Notes under the pieces: generated by a model
Databases searched by the model: none
Seen by the model: only the letters and a program-made list of their open reading frames with translations
Told to the model about the DNA's origin: nothing
In this document: in pieces, positions 1 to 13,096 of the stretch
Position numbering within the stretch: position 1 is the first letter of the stretch
Layout of the letters: each line of letters starts with the position of its first letter
Made by a program: the position numbers and the translations under genes
Assembly: GCA_002284615.2 (NCBI GenBank)
Contig: MU069478.1
Span: forward strand, 212,332 to 225,427
Direction of reading: 5' to 3'
Source of the DNA: Dunaliella salina
Taxonomy: Eukaryota; Chlorophyta; Chlorophyceae; Chlamydomonadales; Dunaliellaceae
Length of the DNA: 13,096 nt

Positions 1-132
1 TGATGTGCCCTGTTTTCTAAGAACTTGGTGGTATTTCCATGGCTTGATAAATCCACCGTCTTGGCTGGTCAAATGCAGGTCATCGCGACAAATTAAGTCA
101 TTGCTGAGTAGTTTGCCGGCCAGACATGGTGA

Positions 133-282
133 CACTTGACTGATGCTGACCTTGCACAACAAGGTGCCACCTATTTGCAAGAAGCATGCTATGAGCAACA
201 TGCTGTTTCTGCTCGTATGGTTTCAATTTTTTTGCTGGCTGCACAGGCTTGGAGTACAGACGCAGGCAAGGTACGATTTTGA
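133..282 (+). pseudogene. short decayed coding-like fragment, unidentified
   Basis: Between an in-frame TGA at 130-132 and a TGA at 280-282 the + strand reads as about 49 codons of balanced protein-like composition (segment DLAQQGATYLQEAC, later VSIFLLAAQAWSTDAGK). The bases after the AAG codon at 268-270 read GTACGA, so this could also be an exon end. No ATG start fits and no family is recognised. It may be a remnant of a mobile element or an exon of a neighbouring gene cut by the left edge. Low confidence. Confidence 0.2.
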
Positions 283-877
283 GCAATGAGGAGCAATACT
301 GGGATGTCGTGTGCCACCATTGAGGCAAAGGTTAATGCAGTGTAATCCATGACAGTTGCTCCAGCTCATTCAATCTTCCTCCGTCACACACTTGCTGGAG
401 TAGAATTCCGTGCTTCAAGGTTAGACGGTTACAGTTATGTGCTTCTCTCTTTCTCTTGGTCTGACTGGGGGGCTCAATCTCAGTTTCAGCGCCGACTGCT
501 ATGTCCACCTTTAATGTGTGCTGGATGTGTCCAGCTTAGGCTTAATTTTACTGTCGCAAATTTGCGGTCTCGCTCTGGCAAAAACCGTTGCCCTGGTGTT
601 ATCATGGAGAAAGGGAAAGGTCAGGTTCCACACCCGTCACGGTCTCGTGATTTCCAAAGCCAAGCATTTTGCAGCTTACTGTATGGGGATAGAGGTCGAC
701 TTCCGTAACCCTTGGCGCACTGCAAAACAAAGAGCTCATTTTTCTGGCAGACTTGGGCATGCAGCTCCATCAATTTGCTTTCAGGGGCATCTGCAGACCC
801 CAGCTGGGAGGGGGTTCGCTGGGCGCGCGGAGGCGGTAGAGGATGGAAGAAGGAGAGTCAAAGCGCTAAATTAATGT
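283..877. other. no gene recognised
   Basis: Open frames of about 118 codons overlap here on the + strand in two frames (349-708 and 518-874). They have no recognisable motifs and contradict each other, so neither can be preferred. No tRNA, rRNA or repeat is visible. The stretch ends where the foldback element begins. Confidence 0.3.
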
Positions 878-1209
878 AAAGTCTACGCAAGCCAAAGGCT
901 GCGAGCATTAAGGGAAGAACCCCTTACAAGAGTTAGAGGCCTCACCAGGGGGCCCTCTACCTAAACTAGACAAAACTAGCCTAGGAGAGAGCAAGAGACC
1001 AAACTAATGGGGATCCGGAGGATTGCTTGCCATGCCCCTGAGCGCTCAGGGGCATGGCAAGCAATCCTCCGGATCCTCATTCGTTTTGTCTCCTGCCCTC
1101 TTGTAGGCTAGTTTTGTCTAGTTTAGGTAGAGGGCCCCCTGGTGGGGCCTCTAACTCTTGTAAGGGGTTCTTCCCTCAATGCACGCGGCCTTTGGCTTGC
1201 GTAGACTTT
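878..1209. mobile_element. 333-bp foldback (hairpin) MITE-like element
   Basis: The two halves are reverse complements of one another around the palindrome GAGCGCTC at 1040-1047. The left arm starts AAAGTCTACGCAAGCC at 878 and the right arm ends GGCTTGCGTAGACTTT at 1209. The arms of about 165 bp are almost perfectly complementary, with a few mismatches such as GCGAGCATTAAGG against GTGCATTGAGG. No protein is encoded. This is the structure of a foldback or MITE-type non-autonomous DNA element. The right end is followed by a pyrimidine tract (TTTTCTTTTCTTTT) that also follows the related motifs at 2447 and 8620, so the true element end may lie near 1223. No clear target-site duplication is seen. 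Confidence 0.8.
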
Positions 1210-1257
1210 TCTTTTCTTTTTTCCATCAATTGTTCAGCTGTGCACCCCTCGAAGGGT

Positions 1258-1610
1258 TAGGATATGTCGTTTTATCTGCCTGTAAGGGCAACCGAGCAGA
1301 GACACAGAGGCTTATAACCAGACCATTCCAGGCAAAAAAATTTGCACCACTCAGTAGTCTGGACAGTGCTTTCTACACAGTTTTCTCCCATTCCCTGGTT
1401 CTTCTTTTTCTCTACCCCCTGCTGGTCTGACCCCAGTCGCAAAGTTACATCAGCCAGTCTAGACTTGCAATTGAAAATCAGATGAGCTCGTCGAAAACAG
1501 AAATCTCGTGCAGACATAAGGGTAAGATAAGGTTATATCGCTGTGTCCGCCTACAAGGGCAGCTGAGCAAAAACACTGAGGTCTGTAACCAGACCTGGCC
1601 TAACAACAAA
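1258..1610. repeat. diverged direct repeat, two copies
   Basis: A block of about 80 bp at 1258-1338 recurs at 1529-1610. Matching landmarks are GCCTGTAAGGGCA against GCCTACAAGGGCA, GAGCAGAGACACAGAGG against GAGCAAAAACACTGAGG, and ATAACCAGACC against GTAACCAGACC. The copies lie about 271 bp apart and are visibly diverged. No coding potential is seen. They could be internal repeats of an old element next to the foldback. Confidence 0.5.
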
Positions 1611-1895
1611 AAGCTCAACTCAAAGCTTTAACTGGAAAATTGATGACATATCATGTCTGTTGTGGTCCGGTGATTGATGAAAGTGTGTGAGACAGATGTT
1701 GTTGAATCAAAAAAGCTTAAATGTTCAGAGCTTTCCGCAAGGGTAAAAGTTCATTTGATTGCCCTTGTATGCTGGCACAGCTATGCACCCTTTCCTATCC
1801 TCAGGATAGGCAATTTTTATATTCAGTACAAATACAAACCTGCGAAAGCATAGATGAAAACATTAAAATTGGAAATTTCTATGCTCTACCTCGAG

Positions 1896-2482
1896 GGCCT
1901 CTGAGCGTGCATTAAGGAAAGGACACCTCAGCCTGTACCAAAGCGCCCCCAACGACTTTAGCCCGGAAGGACACCTCAGCCAATACCGAGATGCCCTTAC
2001 CAGGGTGAGGGAGCGACGTGACTGAGCCACGCCAGGTCCTCCTTAATAAAATACTCATCATAACGCTGGAGCCGCAAGTTGCCAACCTACCAGATTCACA
2101 TTAGCCCTCCTCTCTATGTTGTTGAGGGAGGCTCAGGGCTCTTTGAGCCAATGTATCTCCCTTTCCTAAATCGACGTAGGGAGAGTTCTCCTGAAGAGCT
2201 TCCTCTGCCTACATACCTATTCCTTCTCTTCCTTTCACTGCAAAGAGTCAGCCAAAACCAAAAAATTCCCCAGAAGAAGCAAATTTGTAGAGATTTTTTG
2301 TGGCGAAGGAAGTCACGGATTCTTTGCGCAAATTGTCTCCTTTTCTAAACGAATCTAGTGAGTTTTCTGCTGCAGTAATTTCCTCGCTTTTTGTGGAGAT
2401 GGATGTTTTGTTGCTAGCTTGCTAGCTTGTTCTTTAGAGGACCTCCCCTTAATGCACGTGGCCTCTGGTCTGCGAAGACTCT
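1896..2482. mobile_element. second element with the foldback family's terminal motif in inverted orientation
   Basis: GCGTGCATTAAGG at 1905-1917 matches the left-arm motif of the 878-1209 foldback, and CCTTAATGCACGTGGCC at 2447-2463 matches its right-arm motif, again followed by a pyrimidine-rich tail to about 2510. The two copies face each other like terminal inverted repeats about 590 bp apart, but the interior does not fold back. The interior holds a short tandem pair and no gene. It is inferred to be a related non-autonomous element or a composite of two solo ends. Confidence 0.4.
1919..2014 (+). repeat. 48-bp tandem pair
   Basis: AAGGACACCTCAGCC occurs at 1919-1933 and again at 1967-1981, each followed by a TACC-containing stretch. 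The period is 48 bp with two copies. It lies inside the 1896-2482 segment. Confidence 0.5.
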
Positions 2483-2764
2483 CCTTTTTCTTCTCTTTTC
2501 TTTGTTTTGTACGCTCAAACCCGGCAGATTCTGTCTCACTTCCCTCTTCTGCACACTCTCTACCATGTACACTTATGGGATGCCCTGTACATCCCAGAGT
2601 GGAAAGGGAGACTGACCAAAACCAAGGTCTGCTGTGCTATTGACTAGTAAGGTAAGGTAAGGTTACATTGACTAGTAAATGGGGTCCACTGGAAGCCAAG
2701 TTGGACGATAAACAGTGCAGGACTGTAATTGTGGTGCAAGCACATTCCTAATCGGCAATCCGGA

Positions 2765-2842
2765 CCATGGGTAGCTGCCCAGAAAGCACGTCCATGGGTA
2801 GCTGCCTTGAAAGCACGTCCATGGGTAGCTGCCCTGAAAGCA
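2765..2842 (+). repeat. 27-bp tandem repeat, three copies
   Basis: The unit begins CCATGGGTAGCTGCC and is followed by a TGAAAGCACGT-like half. It occurs at 2765, 2792 and 2819 with only one or two base differences. The period is a multiple of three, so in the frame of the reverse transcriptase it would encode a nine-residue repeat (GSCPESTSM type). It marks the upstream end of the readable LINE sequence. Confidence 0.85.
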
Positions 2843-5138
2843 CTCACACTCAAAGACCTGGACTATTGGACGGCATCGGCAGAGGGGTACAATCTGCTCT
2901 TAGGGTTGTACGCGGGGTGGCACAGCGGGTGGCTTTTCGTTGGACAGGAGGCTCAGGTGCTATAGCTCGGGATATGGCAGTGGCATTAGGGCGCAATGAC
3001 CCGCCCCCTGAACAGCAATTCCGACAAGGTGCTGAGTCTCAGTGGTTGCCTGAAGCTGATGCTTTGGATCTGCCTGATGCTGCTGCCTTGTACTCTGTTG
3101 TTTGTGAGCACATCCGTAGATGAAATGCTAGGACATCCCCTGGTTTTGATGCTATTGCGGCTCCGTTCATTAAATATGCTGTGAAAAGGGTCCCAGCTGT
3201 GAATGGTAGAGGCACAGATGGGATAAATGTTTTAGCTCCTTACATTGCGCGTCTGTTTGCTGCCATGATGGAGGAAGCTGAGATCCCTGCTTGCTGGCAA
3301 ATATCCAAAATTACTCCTCTCTACGAGAAGGGCTCTGTTGTGGATCCAGGGAATTATCGCATGCTTGCCGTTAGTGGTACCCTGTACAGACTGTACGCGA
3401 ATGTGTTGAGGGAAGTTGTCGCAGGGTAATGCAGAGATAAGAACAAATTCCAGACACGCAATACAATTTCTATCCTGGCCGTAACACTTTGCAGCCCATT
3501 TCTATTTTGCGGCACTTGCAGCATACTGCTCAGGTCAAGCGTCCTAATCGATCCCCAAGATCGCATGCGGCATTTATTGACTTTAAGCAAGCTTACGACA
3601 CAATTCCCAGGGAAGCTCTTTGGAGGCACCTTCAGTGCAGTCGTATGCCTACATGCCTGTTGAATATCATTAAGAACATGTATGCTAATGACGAGTACAT
3701 CTTAGTGGATGGCACCAAGCAAGCTCGTGTGCGCCCTCTTTTTGGAGTTAAGCAAGGCTGCCCGCTTTCCCCCCTGCTGTTTTCCCTGTACATCAATGAT
3801 GTGGGTTGCGTGGCAGAAAATGTGCAAGGGGCAGTTACAGGTGCAAGCGACCTCCATGTTACACATATGCTGTATGCAGACGATATGTGCCTTACCAGTA
3901 ACCAGCCTGGTCAGCTCCAGTTGATGTTGGATAGGTTGCATGCTTATGCTCGGCGGAAAGGATTGGTGATAAATGCTGCCAAGTCTGAGATTGTGCGTTT
4001 TAAATCTAAGGGCAATAATGTGCCAGTCTTTACTTTAGGTGGACCCCACTTCGCTTGTGCAGAGTCTTTCAAGTATTTGGGCATGCTGTTCACAAAGCAG
4101 CGCAACCCTCAGGCCACTGCCGAACACATGTGCGCTCCTTTCCTGGCTGGATGTAGACGGATCAGGCAATTTGCGTCAGAGTACCACTCAACTGACAGGC
4201 CGCATACCATGCTCTGGCTGGCTAAAGCATATGCTCTCCCTGCTAGCATGTATGCTTGTCAAATCTGGGGCACTAGATATATGAAAGAAGGTGCTGAATG
4301 GGACTGCCCTTTCCAAACTGTGCACCTGTGCATACTGAAGCGCTTCCTTGGGGTGAAGCGTACCACTCCTAACTGGTCTGTTCTACGGGAATGTGGTCAT
4401 GAGCCTTTGCAGTTTTATTGGTTTCGTGCAGCAGCCAGGTTCTACAATGCTTTGCTGCGCAGCAACAGTACTACACTGCGCAAGGCGCTGCAAGCAGATG
4501 TTGACATGAGCTGTGTATCTCGTAAATGTTGGACCTCAGAGTCTTTGGCAGCATGTAATGGCTTGGGCAGGTGCAATATGTTCATCCAATGTGTGCGTTC
4601 AGGGCAGCCAGTAGCGCTGAAGGAGTTTGTTGTTGATCTGAGAAAAAGGCTACGAGGCGTTTGGAATGCGGCTGCCTTGGCAGAGCACAATGAGCGTGTG
4701 AACAAATTAGCCAAGTATCATCACTGGGTGGCTCTCCCTTTGAAGCCTTTGGCTGCTCATGGAGCGCCCTTTTCTGTCCCAAGGTATTTGCATCTCGATT
4801 CAGGCAAGCAAATGCTGAGAAACATCGCACGCTTTCGATTGCATGCACACACCCTAAGAGTTGAGACATCACTTTGGCAGGAGCAAACTTCAATTTGTGA
4901 TGAATGTGACCTAGGAGGACTTCAAGATGAAAAACATGCTGTGTTCCTTTGTTCCTGCGGTCCTGTGTGTTCTCTTAGGAGGACTTATGGACATCTCTTT
5001 TCTGATTTCCCCTCTGCTCACAGAGTTCTTCAGGACGAGACAGGCGCTTTTTACTACACTCAGGCTAGTTCTGAGGATGTCTTCCATTTCTTACAGGACC
5101 AAACTAATGAGACTTATCGGTTTTTTTTTTTTTGTTAG
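2767..5138 (+). pseudogene. non-LTR retrotransposon (LINE) reverse transcriptase, inactivated
   Basis: A LINE ORF2-type reverse transcriptase would copy element RNA into DNA at a nicked chromosomal target. The N-terminal part reads in frame from 2767 (TSPGFDAIAAPF, then GTDGINVLAPYIARL and ITPLYEKGSVVDPGNYR) but is broken by TGA at 3121-3123 and TAA at 3430-3432. A one-base loss near 3449-3454 (AACAAATTCCA where an extra A restores the frame) shifts it into the frame of the long 3' part, open from about 3450 to 5138. That part, numbered from the TTG at 3489, holds motif A FIDFKQAYD (catalytic D31), GVKQGCPLSPLLF (87-99), the catalytic YADD (129-132) and a C-terminal CX2CX9HX4C zinc knuckle (C470, C473, H483, C488). 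The last codons run into a T14 tract at about 5120, followed by GTTA repeats resembling a LINE tail. No apurinic endonuclease domain is visible upstream, so the copy is probably 5' truncated. It has no introns and is unrelated to its neighbours. Confidence 0.85.
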
Positions 5139-5153
5139 TTAGTTACAATGGGA
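5120..5153 (+). repeat. T-run and GTTA simple-repeat tail of the LINE
   Basis: A run of about 14 T is followed by GTTAGTTAGTTAC directly after the reverse transcriptase frame. Short simple repeats are the usual 3' termini of non-LTR retrotransposons, so this is taken as the element's 3' end. The exact last base is uncertain. Confidence 0.5.
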
Positions 5154-5493
5154 TATAAGCCTTCAGCCATAAGGTTGGCTGCTCTGCGTGAAGTCCTTTG
5201 ATGAGCACAAACACAGGCAACTCTAAAAAAACATTGAGAAAACTGATGTAATGTCTCAAGAAGACTAGATGAAGTCCAGATGGACAGCATATGTGTTTTC
5301 TGTTCACAGAGGGAGCAGTAAACAAGGAAATAAGGGAGGAGAAATGAAGAGCTCTACTTGAAACCAGAAGGGCTGGCCAGGTTCTGACCAGTATCACAAG
5401 GAGACACAAGAGCTGCATGAACATATGTTTGGAGTTTCGGTATATGTACCCCTCCTAACAACAGTCAGCTAGCTAGCCAGGCACACACCTCAG
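5154..5493. other. no gene recognised between LINE and next frame
   Basis: The minus strand is open over 5143-5424 with a hydrophobic translation, but there is no conserved motif. The interval otherwise shows no repeat or RNA gene. Confidence 0.3.
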
Positions 5494-6186
5494 TCATGTA
5501 TTTGCTCTTTGTTTCAGGTTCCTGGCCGCATTACGCTCCCTCTGCCTGGGCGTGGGTGTGTAAGGCAGCGCCCCCTCATAGACAAGAAATGACACCAGCT
5601 CNACTGCGTACTTCTGCTGCTCTNCTTCAGAGACATANTTGGCAGCGGAGCGCCTGGAAAGCGTTGCCCGAATGTCGTCCACACCGCGGTGCTGCTTGAA
5701 GACCTCCCATTGGCCCGNCTCCATGACGAAGGANNGAACCACGACAGGGGCCATCTCGCGGGACTTCTGAGCAGATGCCAGTGCACGCTGTGACTGGTGC
5801 TCTTGTGGAGCTGGTGCAACAGCATGTACTGGCTGGTGCTCAGATACCTCGCGAGATGTGCTCCCCTGGGGCTCTCTCTTCCTTTTGTTGCTGCTGTCTT
5901 CAGAGCCCGTCTGAGCTGGTGCCTGAGGCTGGTGCTCCTGAGGAGCAGGTGCCTCAGGCTTGTGCTCAGTTTGTGCTCTGCTNTTGCTGCTTGGGTTGGG
6001 GGAGACACTGCTGAAGACTTGCCGTGCAAGGCTGGGAGTGGGCTCCGCAAGCTGGGGCTTCCATTGCTTTCTCTGTTCGCGAGTTGTCACATCCAGAGGT
6101 TGATTGACGCGGCGCCGCGTCTCTGACGATACAGATGAGAGGGACGCATCCACGCATCCAGGATTTGTTGGGCTCGGGGTCTGTGT
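5494..6186 (-). CDS. hypothetical protein, possibly an exon with a terminal stop
   Basis: The minus strand is open from just after a TAA at 6189-6187 to a TGA at 5496-5494, about 230 codons, in spite of seven N bases. There is no ATG near the front. A CAG at 6183-6181 after AAACA resembles a splice acceptor, so this may be the last exon of a split gene rather than a whole gene. The N-terminal two thirds is low-complexity, rich in Pro, Gln, Glu and Ser, with a repeated APAPQEHQ-type motif and a basic KRKRE run that could be a nuclear localisation signal. The last 85 or so residues look like a compact domain (GQWEVFKQHRGVDDIRATLS, then ELVSFLVYEGALPYTPTP). I do not recognise the family. It lies on the same strand as, and downstream of, the DEX1-like gene. 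A mobile-element protein is a possible alternative. Confidence 0.45.
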   Translation of the reverse strand, partial: TQTPSPTNPGCVDASLSSVSSETRRRVNQPLDVTTREQRKQWKPQLAEPTPSLARQVFSSVSPNPSSXSRAQTEHKPEAPAPQEHQPQAPAQTGSEDSSNKRKREPQGSTSREVSEHQPVHAVAPAPQEHQSQRALASAQKSREMAPVVVXSFVMEXGQWEVFKQHRGVDDIRATLSRRSAAXYVSEXEQQKYAXELVSFLVYEGALPYTPTPRQRERNAARNLKQRANT

Positions 6187-6285
6187 TTATGAACACCATG
6201 GTGCCCGGTGTTCCCTGGCAGGTGCTCCCAAAGGAGCTGGTGCCAGGGCGCTCCAGGTCAGCAAAAAATTAAAAAAAAATATCGT

Positions 6286-6313
6286 TTTATTTCTAATCTC
6301 ATGGATATTTATT
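6286..6313 (-). promoter_or_regulatory. candidate polyadenylation signals (AATAAA twice)
   Basis: On the minus strand AATAAA reads at 6291-6286 and at 6313-6308, about 470 bases beyond the DEX1-like stop codon. No TGTAA, the usual chlorophycean signal, was found on the minus strand between the stop and this point. The assignment is weak. On the + strand TGTAA occurs three times at 6376-6398, but no + strand gene is seen to use it. Confidence 0.2.
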
Positions 6314-6630
6314 CTTTGGATGGAACAGTTCATCAGGCCGAGCAGCCAAACAACCTGGCTGAAGGTCAAACCCAATTGTAACCTTGTAACCTTGTAATTG
6401 TGGTGCAGAAAGCCCAGGCACGGCCAAAATTCTCTGAGTTCATGTCTGGAGCACAGGGTCTAGGCTCATAATTGAAAAAAAAAATCGCCATCGATGTGAA
6501 GCAGTCACACCAGATCTATCTATCAGCATGACACAGCTTCATGCTTGGCTTTCAGGGGCGTCAAGCTAAGGCAAGTGCCCGCTCCAGCACCCAGAGCCAG
6601 CAAGCTGCTCCTCCACCCCCATAAGCTAGG

Positions 6631-6781
6631 GCAGGTAGTGCGAATGATGTGTCAGGCGCTGCTCTTTTTCCCCCTTATGCAGCAAATGCACATAGGATGT
6701 GCCAGGCGCTTCTCTTCCGGCCATTTACGCAGCTAATGCGCAAATGATGTGCCAGGCGCTGCTCCTCCCGCCCTCAGGCAG

Positions 6782-6806
<25 letters not shown>
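6631..6806 (-). repeat. about 50-bp minisatellite, four copies, spanning the stop codon
   Basis: On the + strand the block GCAGCTAATGCGCA..GATGTGCCAGGC occurs at 6778-6806, 6729-6757, 6679-6707 and, more diverged, 6631-6657. The period is 49-50 bp. The 6778-6806 copy contains the last codons and TAG stop of the DEX1-like gene; the other three lie in its presumed 3' untranslated region. The second copy keeps TAG, while the third and fourth have lost it. Confidence 0.85.
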
Positions 6807-11638
<4,832 letters not shown>

Positions 11639-12345
11639 CTGCAGCAGAGGAGGGACAGGGAAGGAGCAAAGCATGATGCAGCGGAGGATGGAAACGGGAA
11701 GAGGAGGAGCATACCATGCTTCAGCAGAAGATGCAAAAGGGAGGAACATACCACAACGCAGCAAAGGAGGGAAGCGGAAGCAGCGTACCATGCTGCAGAA
11801 AAAAAGGGAAAAGGAAGAAAGAGGGAGAAAGAAAAGGGAGAAGCGTGACATGCCGCAGCAGAGGAGGGAAAGGGGAGGGACATACCCTGCTGCAGCAGAG
11901 GAGAAAAAGGGGAGGAGCATACCACAATGCAGCAGAGGAGGAAAAGGGGAGGATCAAACCGTATAGCGGGGGAAGGGGAAGGGGAGGAGCACACCAGGAT
12001 GCAGCATACTATGGGAGGGAAAATGGGAAAGCACACGATATGCTGTTGCACGCGAGGGAAGGGGAAGAGCAGACCATACTTCAGCAGGGGGAGCATACCC
12101 TGATGCTGCAGAAAAGGGAAAGGGGAGAAGCACACAATGAAGCAGCAGAAGAGGGAAGCAGAAAAAGTATACGACGCCGCTGCACAAGAGGGAAAGGGAA
12201 GGAGCATACCACAACACAGCGGCGGAATGCTGCAGCAGAGGAGGCGGGATATACCACAACGCAGCAAAGGAGGCAAAGGGAAGAAGCAAACCATGCTGCA
12301 GCAGAGGGGGCGAAGGGGAGGGGCACAAATCTGCAGCAGAGGGAA
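11639..12345 (-). repeat. purine/pyrimidine-biased minisatellite of about 19 splice-acceptor-containing units
   Basis: On the minus strand the unit is a pyrimidine tract, then CTCTGCTGCAG, then CATGGTATG-like bases, with units of roughly 30-60 bp (mean about 37). CTGCAG or GCTTCAG-like cores occur about every unit from the genuine acceptor at 11640 to about 12335. The genuine exon begins with the same CAG|CATGGT, so the units appear to be copies of the intron-exon junction. On the + strand the array is purine-rich (GGAGGAAAGGGGAGGAGC). Confidence 0.85.
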
Positions 12346-13061
12346 GGGATGGGAACATTAGAGGGAGCTTGCATGGAACGCTACAATATGGTGGGTTAGC
12401 AGAAAGTAGGATGGGAGCAGATTGATGTGTTAGTGCGGCAAAATGAAACTGTTGAAGATCAGGGATAGCAAAGCCGCATCAGGACACATCTGGCAGAGGT
12501 AGAGCCTAAAAAGGATACAGTGCGGGAAGAAACCATGGCACTGGTAGCGTTAGACTTCCTGTTCCCCCCTGTCGCGAAGACAAAACGAAATCAAAGGGAG
12601 ATGCAAGGGAAGCAACGCAACAGAGGAGAGGTGTTACGATTTCAAAGGGGGGGAGAATTGCAATATGGACAAGACCATGCAAGACCAAAGGGGCACGCTA
12701 GGGAGACACTGCAGCAAGAGGAAGGCAAAATGGCATCAAAAGGTTGGCAGCACTCGAGAACACAGGAGGGCAGGAACACGGATTTTGTTTGGAATTCATG
12801 TTCGTTACTTGATGAGCAAGAGCATGCGGACTTTTGCAACCTTCGCATTTACATTGGGCTGCGTGCCCTTGCATGTTGAGTAGTGCCCTTGCATGATGAA
12901 AAGAGCATGATGAGAATGAGCAGTGCTTTGGCGAGGTGTGCAATTATGCAGCCTGTACAAACATGGAGCCCTGGGGCTGCGTTTTGCATGATTTATGCAC
13001 TGTTTCAGTGCACATGCGTGGCTGAGCTCCAGGAAGCAAAGCTGCTGGTGGCCAAAAACAC
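12346..13061. other. upstream intron of the DEX1-like gene, no exon recognised
   Basis: The exon that should precede 11638 (expected to end in a TSYS-like sequence) was looked for on the minus strand and not found. The interval contains short direct repeats such as GCCCTTGCATG at 12866 and 12886. It is inferred to be intron. Confidence 0.4.
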
Positions 13062-13096
13062 ACACATGCATACACACACGTGCGCACACACACACA
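13062..13096. repeat. CA-rich microsatellite at the window edge
   Basis: Interrupted CACACA and TACACACACG units run to the last base, so the tract is cut by the edge. Confidence 0.8.

Noticed and set aside
518..874. 118-codon + strand frame
   Set aside because: No motif, overlapped by another equally long frame, and its end is only three bases short of the foldback element.
3121..3432. Alternative genetic code explaining the LINE stop codons
   Set aside because: One is TGA and one is TAA, a frameshift is also present, and the DEX1-like frame ends normally at TAG; simple decay explains all.
5143..5424. Hydrophobic 93-codon minus-strand frame
   Set aside because: No conserved pattern, and its end overlaps the LINE tail; probably chance.
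11639..12345. CRISPR-like spaced repeats
   Set aside because: Units are imperfect, spacing varies from about 30 to 60 bases, there are no unique spacers and no cas genes, and the context is a eukaryotic intron.
12520..12879. 119-codon + strand frame
   Set aside because: Antisense within the presumed intron, purine-biased sequence that opens frames by chance, no recognised motif.

Overview
The window looks like nuclear DNA of a green alga, most likely a chlorophycean such as Dunaliella or a relative. This rests on a split gene for a plant-type DEX1-like membrane protein, short exons with canonical NTGCAG acceptors and GT donors, introns full of CA/GT microsatellites and minisatellites, a decayed LINE, foldback elements, and scattered N calls typical of a draft assembly. 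The species assignment is inference. Nothing bacterial (operons, Shine-Dalgarno sites, CRISPR) is seen.

Layout. 1-880: no recognisable gene; one short decayed coding-like stretch at 133-282. 878-1209: an almost perfect 333-bp foldback (hairpin) element. 1258-2060: degenerate direct repeats. 1896-2482: a second, non-hairpin element with the same terminal motif in inverted orientation; a third solo copy of that motif lies at 8620-8672. 2767-5138 (+): a non-LTR retrotransposon reverse transcriptase with two nonsense codons and one frameshift, but intact RT motifs and a C-terminal zinc knuckle. 5494-6186 (-): an unrecognised open reading frame that holds all seven N bases of the window. 6782-11638 (-): the last six exons of a DEX1-like gene, whose 5' part lies beyond the right edge. 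11639-12345: a large minisatellite in the intron upstream of the first visible exon. 12346-13096: more of that intron, with no exon recognised.

The DEX1-like gene is the only confidently functional gene. Its exons join in frame into about 230 C-terminal residues: an FG-GAP/EF-hand-like calcium-binding loop, a membrane-proximal beta-rich domain, one transmembrane helix and a short acidic cytoplasmic tail. The most unusual observation is that most of the minisatellites in this gene straddle its functional boundaries. The acceptor of the 11638 exon is copied about 19 times, the acceptor of the 9687 exon several times, the donor of the 9170 exon about four times, the acceptor plus transmembrane segment of the last exon two to three times, and the stop codon four times. 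Local tandem duplication has thus repeatedly copied splice sites and coding edges, leaving decoy splice sites, dead part-exons and at least one open alternative C-terminal exon.
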